Source: Nepenthes gracilis
Lineage: Eukaryota; Streptophyta; Magnoliopsida; Caryophyllales; Nepenthaceae
NCBI GenBank assembly: GCA_033239525.1
Contig: BSYO01000019.1
Location: 4,097,087-4,161,086 of the forward strand
Direction of reading: 5' to 3'
Length of the DNA: 64,000 nt
Shown here: positions 57,936-64,000 of the stretch, piece by piece
Position numbering within the stretch: position 1 is the stretch's first letter
How the letters are laid out: every line of letters starts with the position of its first letter
Position numbers and translations under genes: made by a program
Notes under the pieces: model-generated
The model's input: the letters and a program-made list of their open reading frames with translations, nothing else
Told to the model about the DNA's origin: nothing
Databases searched by the model: none

Positions 57936-58314
57936 AGTGTCCCACATTGGATTGGGGGAGGGGAACGAAGCGTCCTTATAAGGGTGTGGACACCTCCCCC
58001 TTGTAGACGCGTCCTGGGAGCCTGTGGGGGGTTCGCCAAAAGAAAATTTTGAGGCCTGTGTTTACCTTCGGATGCGTGAAGTTCCCCAGGCCAAAGAGGA
58101 CAATATCTCGCCAGCTGTGCCGCCGCTGTGCCACTCTGGAAGACGCGTTTTGAGGGCGGTGGACTCCGTCTGCTAGGAACAAAACCGTGAGGCTTGTAGG
58201 CTAGGGACGCCGTGAAGTTCTCCCAGGCCTTGGCCTATAGGCTGGAGACGCCGCGAAGTTCTCTCAGGTCAAAGCGGACAATATCTACATGCGGGTGCAC
58301 CGGGGACGTTACAT
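57936..58314 (+). mobile_element. TRIM-like or solo-LTR insert inside D
   Basis: It starts AGTGTCCCACATTGGATTGG and ends GGACGTTACAT. It is GC-rich unlike its surroundings and is flanked by TTCTTAT on both sides (57929-57935 and 58315-58321). Phrases such as CTTATAAGGGTGTGGA, AGACGCGT, AAAGCGGACAATATCT and ACGTTACA resemble short TRIM LTRs common in eudicots, recalled from memory and not checked. It contains repeats of GGACAATATCT (two copies) and of GACGCCGNGAAGTTCTCNCAG (two copies, plus a partial third). The strand given is the one on which TGT...ACA reads. Confidence 0.6.
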
Positions 58315-58358
58315 TTCTTATCTAAGATTATCCAAAAATACCTCTCTTACGACCTTTA

Positions 58359-58369
58359 CTCTGATACCA
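58359..58369 (-). other. Primer-binding site of array D
   Basis: TGGTATCAGAG on the minus strand lies four bases after the LTR end CATGACA and pairs with initiator tRNA-Met. Confidence 0.88.
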
Positions 58370-58373
58370 CATC

Positions 58374-60273
58374 TGTCATGACCCAAGAACACAATACACG
58401 CAGGTCAAAAATAAAATTAAAAATTAGATATTCCATCATCCATAAAAACCCAACCCGGGTGTGACAGTCATATACAAATAGGATCCGACATAATAAAACC
58501 TGCACAAGATCTCATCGGATATGAATCCAAACAAACTTAATACTTAACTTGCTATCCATAATCGTAAGGGAGGTATTGAATATAACAACTCATCTACATA
58601 ATACAATAACTCCAATATTTCTCATACAATGATCAGGGATATCATCCGGCCATAAATAATAACCATAACACATCCTTCGTTTTTGAAATATACCAAACAT
58701 AATATCTCCACTCGCCGATAGAGATATCAGAACTAGATCACGTCTAAGCTCCTACAAGCATATCTATGCCACTAGTCTGAAAAGATAAAATATGAAAACG
58801 TGAACCTAGAGCTCAACAAGTATCATCGTATAATACAATACTCATAAATCAGAAGTAGAGAAATTGCATAACAATAACGTAAAATAAAAACACAATGTCC
58901 ATGAAATCCCTAAAAAATAATGAGATGTCTCGTACTAAATCATCGTCCGTATTAAACAGTCCCTCTGGGACATATGCATAATAAATAATGATTCAATCAA
59001 ATCTTATAGACGATATCATATCATATGATCCGAGATCACAAAAGCCGCAACCGTCACCACATCCATGTTGGACACATACCATTGTCCGATTTTAAATCTC
59101 ATAATGTAGAAATTGAGAGAAGGCCGTCGGAACTAAAACATAAATCAAAATACATTCTGAATTTATCACATATTTATATGTACAAGACATTCCTATTGCC
59201 CAATCGTGGGCCAATCAGTGTATCTCAAAATCATCCTCCACCCAAATACATGCAGAACTACAAAGTATGTGTGAAATTGGAGAACCAAAGATAAATATCA
59301 CTAACTTGAGGAAGGGTTACCCTCGTCCGGTAACCACTGTTATATCGACTGTGATTTACGCCAGCAGATCAAGGCTATCTATGTATTCTGTCTCTCATAG
59401 ATTAGGAACTTGCTCACTATGCTTTACCACCCCACGGATTTGGATGCAACCTCAAGTTTTTGTTATATATTAGGAAGTTTAAATATATTAGTTTTCCGTT
59501 AATTCCTTTGGATGGTTTTTATTTAAATACATAGTGAGGCAGGTCAGCTACTAAATGTATCAACCTTCCTTCTGACGGAAGTGGCCATATCATATACGTC
59601 CCCGTCGAAACTAAACCACCCTGTCAGGAGCGGTACCAATAACTTGTACCTCAGATCACATAAAATGACCTATCGGGTCTCGAACCACCGTGGTCCCATA
59701 GTGACCTCGCCCCTGGCAGCATGCATGATAAATGGAAGACCTGGTTCACGGTTCCACAATATGCGGATACACAAATATACAAATATACTGTCCAAGTATT
59801 CGAAAACCCTCCAAATCATAAATACCTGTGTAAAATCACTATACGACCAGTAAAACATACATGCATGTACATAATTAATAAATTGAGGGTATATTAAAAT
59901 ATATGCATGTTAAAAAAATCTCTAACAGCAGTCAAAACAAATCAGAAATTAAATCAGACCAAGAATAGAGCAAGAGAATACTTGTCTCGACTTTATACTC
60001 CACAGATTTGAAGAAAAGATATCCCGAAGCACCCAATTGGGCCTTTCTTTCTCCTGCCTCACATGCACCTACGCGCTTCCCTTACTCTCTCTTCTGCGCA
60101 CGGCCACCACGCCTTCACCACCATATCAGCCGGCTACCACTACGACCTCACCCACGACCACTATCGTTACCATTGATCTCTCTCTCCTCTCCTTTCTCCT
60201 CTTTCTCCGCCGGCGAAAAATTCAAAATGATAATAAATATTAAAATAATTCAAATGGGATCCGAAATATTACA
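58374..60273 (-). mobile_element. Array D LTR2
   Basis: 1,900 bp, from TGTCATGACCC to GAAATATTACA. It matches LTR1 in length once solo LTR C is removed. The motif at 59976-59989 reads CGAGACAAGTATTC on the minus strand. It is followed at 60,274 by CTCATAAATCAG, which belongs to the middle of another LTR. Confidence 0.87.
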
Positions 60274-61878
60274 CTCATAAATCAGAAGTAGTGATATCGG
60301 ATGGCAATCACGTAAAATAAAAACACAATGTCCGTAAAATCCCTAAAAACTGAGGAGATGTCTCGTACTAAATCACTGTACGTATTAAACAGTCCCTCTG
60401 GGACATATTTGTAATAAATAACGATCCGATCAAATCTTATAGACGATATCATAACATATGATCCGAGGTCACATAAGCTGCAACCGTTACCACATCCATG
60501 CAGAACACATACCATTGTCTGGATCTAAATCTCATAATGCAGAAATCGAGAAAAGACCACCGAAACTAAAACATAAATAAAAACATGTTCTGGATTTATC
60601 ACGTATTTATACGTACAAGACATTCCTATCACCAACTATGGGCCAATTAGTGTATCTCAAAATCCTCCTCCTCCCAAATACATGGAGAACTACAAAGCAT
60701 GTGCGAAATTGGAGAACCAAAGATACACAATACTAACTTGATTAAGGGTTACCCAAGACTAGTAACCATGACTATATCAGCTGCGATTTACGCCAGTAGC
60801 TCAAGGCTATTAATGTACTCTATCTCCAATAAATTAGGAAATTGATCACTATATTTTACCACCCGCAGCTTTGGGTGCAACCTCAAGTTTTAGTTATATA
60901 TTAGGATGTCCGAATATATTAGCTTTTCGTTAATTCCTTATGATAGTTCTCATTTAAATACACAGTAGGACGGGTCAACTACTAAACGCCTCAACCTTCC
61001 TTCTGGCGAAAGTAACCATATCATATACGTCCCCATCGGGACTAAGCCTCCCCGTTAGGAGCGATACCAAATCTCTTGCCTCGGATCACATCATGGTCCC
61101 GTAGTGACCCTGCCCCTGGTAGCATAAATGATCAATGCAATGCCTGGTTCATGATTCCACAATATACGGATATATAAATGTACATATATATACTGTTCGG
61201 GTGTCCAAAAATCCTCTAAATTATAAACACCAGTGTAAAACCGCCGCACGACCAGTAAAATATACATGCATATATACAATTTATAAATTTGGGGTATACA
61301 AAAATACATGCATGTTAGTAAAATCTTCCACAGTAGTCAAAATATATCATAAATTAAATTAAATTAAGAATCGGATTAGAGGATACTTACCTCAACTTTA
61401 TACTCTGCAGATTTGAAGAAAGGATATCCCGAAGCACCTGAATTTGGCAATTCACTCTCAGCCCACTGCGTGCCCCTTCCTCTCTCCTCCGTTCTCCTCC
61501 GCATGCCACCCTTTGCCAGTTGCTGCCAGCCGCTCCGCTGCTGCCACTCCACCGCACCGCTCGTTGGCCGTCGTCGGCCTCCCCGGCACCACCCAGCCAA
61601 CACCGGCGCCGTTACGTGGCCGCCGTTGCTCCTCACGCGACTTCGCCATCGCTGTCCTCGCTCAACCCACACCGCACCCACCATCGCCTCAACCCACGCC
61701 GTTGCAGTCTACGCCGTGCCACCGCTGACCACCGTCACAGCCAATCTCTTGTGTCGTCACCACCTCTTTTTCCCTTCTCCTCCTCCTCCTCCTCGCCGTG
61801 AACCCTAGCCCCCTTTTTCCCCCTATCTCTCCTCTTCTCCCTCTCTCCCCAATCCCCTTTCTCCTCTTTTTGTTTTTC

Positions 61879-61969
<91 letters not shown>

Positions 61970-62161
61970 GTATTACTTTTCTTTTATTTTCAAATCCAAC
62001 TCGATATTCGAACAATATTACGGGTGCATTCCAGGCGCCACTCTGAAATTTCGATCGTCACCAAAAATTTCATAATATTTTAATTTATTTTCAGCACGTT
62101 CAAAATACCAAAAAATCACAATTAATATTAAAATAATTTAAATGGGATCCAGAATATTACA
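60274..62161 (-). mobile_element. Array D LTR3, truncated
   Basis: It begins at the position equivalent to about 58,840 of LTR2 and ends CAGAATATTACA. It is longer than the matching part of LTR2 by about 450 bp, owing to a GC/CT-rich leader (61,440-61,860) and a TTA microsatellite (61881-61966). The motif at 61380-61394 reads TGAGGTAAGTATCCT on the minus strand, a near-perfect 5' splice site consensus. Confidence 0.8.
61881..61966. repeat. (TTA)n microsatellite
   Basis: About 28 uninterrupted TTA triplets in D LTR3; absent from LTR1 and LTR2. Confidence 0.97.
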
Positions 62162-62690
62162 GGTTTACCTTTGAATTGAGAAACTAGGTTTGCCATTAAT
62201 GTGATACCGGGATCTACACCAATCCCAATTGCTCTTTATAGGATGGACCCATTTGAATTAAAAGAGTTGAAGCAACAGTTATTTGAGTTGCTAGAAAAGG
62301 GGTTTATTCGATTGAGTGTACCACCATGGGAATTACTAATACTCTTTGTGAAGAACAATGATAGATTGATGAAACTATGTATTGAATATAAAGAATTAAA
62401 TAAGATTACAATTAAGAATAAATATCTTCTACTGAAGATCGATGATCCATTCAATCAATTAAAACAGTTCAAGTTTTCTCTCAAATAGATCTGAATTTAT
62501 GTTATCGTCAATGAAGGATCAAATACAAGTATATATCTAAAACGATGTTCAAAATGAAGTAAGATCATTATGAGTTTTTAGTAATGTCATTTGTGTTAAT
62601 AAATATACCTACAACATTTATTAAACTCATGAATCGAGTTTATAAATTCTATCTAAATTAGTTAATGGAACTCTTCATTGATGATATTTT
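62162..62690 (+). pseudogene. Truncated gypsy RT fragment related to element G
   Basis: The frame 62201-62488 reads [20 protein letters not shown] and continues with [17 protein letters not shown] and CIEYKELNK, the N-terminal part of Ty3/Gypsy RT. It matches the G pol at 33,500-34,000 and has fewer stops. RT fingers continue in shifted frames to about 62,680 (IDDI-like sequence). Near 62,690 it passes into AT-rich DNA similar to 39,400, so RNase H, integrase and the 3' part are missing. The left edge coincides with the end of array D. Confidence 0.85.
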
Positions 62691-63705
62691 AATTTTAAAT
62701 TTTTAAAATTTTCACATGTATGTAATTTCAAATTTAAGATGTTTGACTTTTGATATTTGCTAGTTTTTATTAATATTTGCATTAATTCTTGACAGATGAA
62801 TAATTGTTCACTCATAGTATTATTTTTTATTTATTTTTTGTTTAATTTGACTAGGTTTTTTCAGAATATGTTATATTATTAGGTTATTAAGTATTACTTG
62901 TAATTTTGATTTTTTATGTAATATATAGTAAATTATAAAAATTATTTTTGGACTAATTCATCTAATTCTAAAGCTATATAAACCATCTAAAATGGAAATG
63001 ATCAAAATGAGACTATCTAACTAGTCTAATATGATCGATGTGAAATTTTAAAAAATTTGATAAATATATAAAAATATTATGTACAACTATAGTTACAAAA
63101 TTAGACGCAATTAATTATTTAAATGGGGTATAGTCACAAGTAAAATATTCGGTTCAATCCAACCCAACTCGTATTATAATAAATTTAATAAATATGTTTT
63201 AATTTTAAATAAGTTTGAAATTAAAAATTTTATTTTAATAGATTATATTTTATCTAATTGGTAACATTTTTTATTTTATTAAAATATGCATTTATGTTTT
63301 ATTTTATCCTAAATATCGTAATTTTTATAATATTATATATATTTTTGGATATTTTTATTTAAATATAAAATTTTAAACAAAAATATTAAAAATAAAAAAT
63401 ATTTATAGATTGGCCCAAAGTAGAGCGATTATCTTTATGGGCGGACATAGTCAAAACTTTTGTTCTAAATGACCTGATCGTGTATAGCCTAAACTTAACT
63501 TAGAACTCATTCGTGAACTGATAACAATATACCACCAAAAAATCTCAGATCAAATGAATAATTATATCACATCTGTCCAGACTGTCATTTTAAAAAGGTA
63601 TTTTGTTTCAATTCTTTCAAATAAAATAAATTATAGCTGCAAATACAACTCTAGTTAATCAGCTTTTCTCACACAGAAATGAAAATGATTTGAGTATATT
63701 CTTTA
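62691..63705. other. AT-rich DNA, partly G-LTR-like at its left end
   Basis: The first 120 bases resemble 39,400-39,520. The remainder is low-complexity AT-rich sequence with no frame or repeat recognised. Confidence 0.45.
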
Positions 63706-64000
63706 AGGGTCCATTGGGATTTTGGAAATGAAAATTGAAAATACATATCTAATTTTAATTCTGTCAAAATTGAAATTGTGTGTAATTCTTATTCTCTTAT
63801 TTAAATTGTATAATAAAGTATTATTTTAAGAGAAAAATGAAGTTAAGATATGATGAAATTTTTAATCCATATATAAAAATAAAAAATAAATTGCCTAACA
63901 CAAATTCTAAATTTTTAATGTGTAAAATCGTTTTCATAAAATTCTAAAGATATAAATTTTTGTATATTTTATATATCCATATTATTTTAAGACATTTTGC
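63706..64000. repeat. AT-rich dispersed repeat, second copy, runs off the window
   Basis: GGGTCCATTGGGATTTTGG at 63,706 looks like the terminus of a small transposon. From 63,780 the sequence matches 1873-2070 in the same orientation. Confidence 0.45.

Larger units (their letters stand above)
57297..58373 (-). mobile_element. Array D internal region (1.1 kb, non-coding)
   Basis: On the minus strand a polypurine tract (TAAGGAGGGGAGAG, 57297-57310) precedes the LTR start and a tRNA-Met PBS (TGGTATCAGAG, 58359-58369) lies at the other end. About 380 bp of it is a nested TRIM-like insert (57936-58314). The remaining roughly 700 bp has no pol motif. Confidence 0.8.
52083..62161 (-). mobile_element. 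Array D: three LTR copies, one internal region, non-autonomous, minus strand
   Basis: LTR1 (52083-52900 plus 56217-57296, 1,898 bp), internal region (57297-58373), LTR2 (58374-60273, 1,900 bp) and a 5'-truncated LTR3 (60274-62161) lie in the same orientation. The PBS and polypurine tract sit correctly around the single internal region. LTR3 abuts LTR2 directly. The simplest reading is an LTR-internal-LTR-internal-LTR concatemer that lost the second internal region and the first 0.47 kb of LTR3. The copies look roughly 88-90% alike by eye, so it is older than array A. No coding capacity is seen. Confidence 0.75.

Noticed and set aside
61413..61880. Ala/Pro/Ser-rich overlapping frames in D LTR3
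   Set aside because: Frames are open on both strands in a GC/CT-rich leader of an LTR. There is no domain, and LTR1 and LTR2 do not keep them.

Overview
This window is plant nuclear DNA, and almost all of it is nested retrotransposons. The signs are 5-bp target-site duplications (TSDs) around long terminal repeats (LTRs), primer-binding sites (PBSs) matching the 3' end of plant initiator tRNA-Met (TGGTATCAGAG), Ty3/Gypsy and Ty1/Copia pol remnants, a LINE with a poly-A tail, and AT-rich spacers with microsatellites. A flowering plant is near certain and a eudicot is a guess. I recognise no host gene, tRNA, rRNA or CRISPR array, and no intact transposon gene. I see no new enzymatic system; the novelty is structural.

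Left block (1-33,145). A minus-strand gypsy-type LTR with a 46-bp minisatellite runs off the window edge (1-1,872). An AT-rich repeat follows, then the start of a Tekay/Del-like gypsy element, called G (5' LTR about 2,902-3,733). G is followed by a stack of long-LTR, non-autonomous elements of one lineage. Element B (3,948-26,074, plus strand, LTRs about 2.4 kb) sits in a fragment of a sister element. B's left LTR is split by array A (4,232-18,080, minus strand). A has the order LTR-internal-LTR-internal-LTR: three 3.2-kb LTRs and two 2.1-kb internal regions, inside one perfect TSD (AAGTG). A', the 3' part of a plus-strand relative of A, ends the block (about 26,506-33,145).

Middle block (33,146-48,580). 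The decayed pol of G leads to its 3' LTR (from 36,377). That LTR holds a minus-strand solo LTR related to A (36,954-38,728). Further right in or beyond it is a LINE (39,741-48,568) with a 12-bp TSD, which carries only an ORF1 and no endonuclease or RT. The LINE is interrupted by a full-length Copia element (41,216-46,632; two 681-bp LTRs, perfect TSD GATTG). The Copia polyprotein is one frame broken by three stop codons, with catalytic residues lost.

Right block (48,581-64,000). A 3.5-kb AT-rich stretch has no recognised gene. Next is array D (52,083-62,161, minus strand), a second structure with three LTR copies, the third partial. D carries a 3.3-kb solo LTR, C (52,901-56,211, TSD ACATT), and a short TRIM-like insert (57,936-58,314). 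The window ends with a truncated gypsy RT related to G and a repeat resembling the one at 1,873.

Relative insertion order follows from nesting: A after B, B after its host fragment; Copia after LINE; C and the TRIM-like insert after D. Copies within array A differ in a patterned way (CG in one copy against CAG or CTG in another), so part of the apparent divergence may be sequencing or assembly error at methylated DNA.
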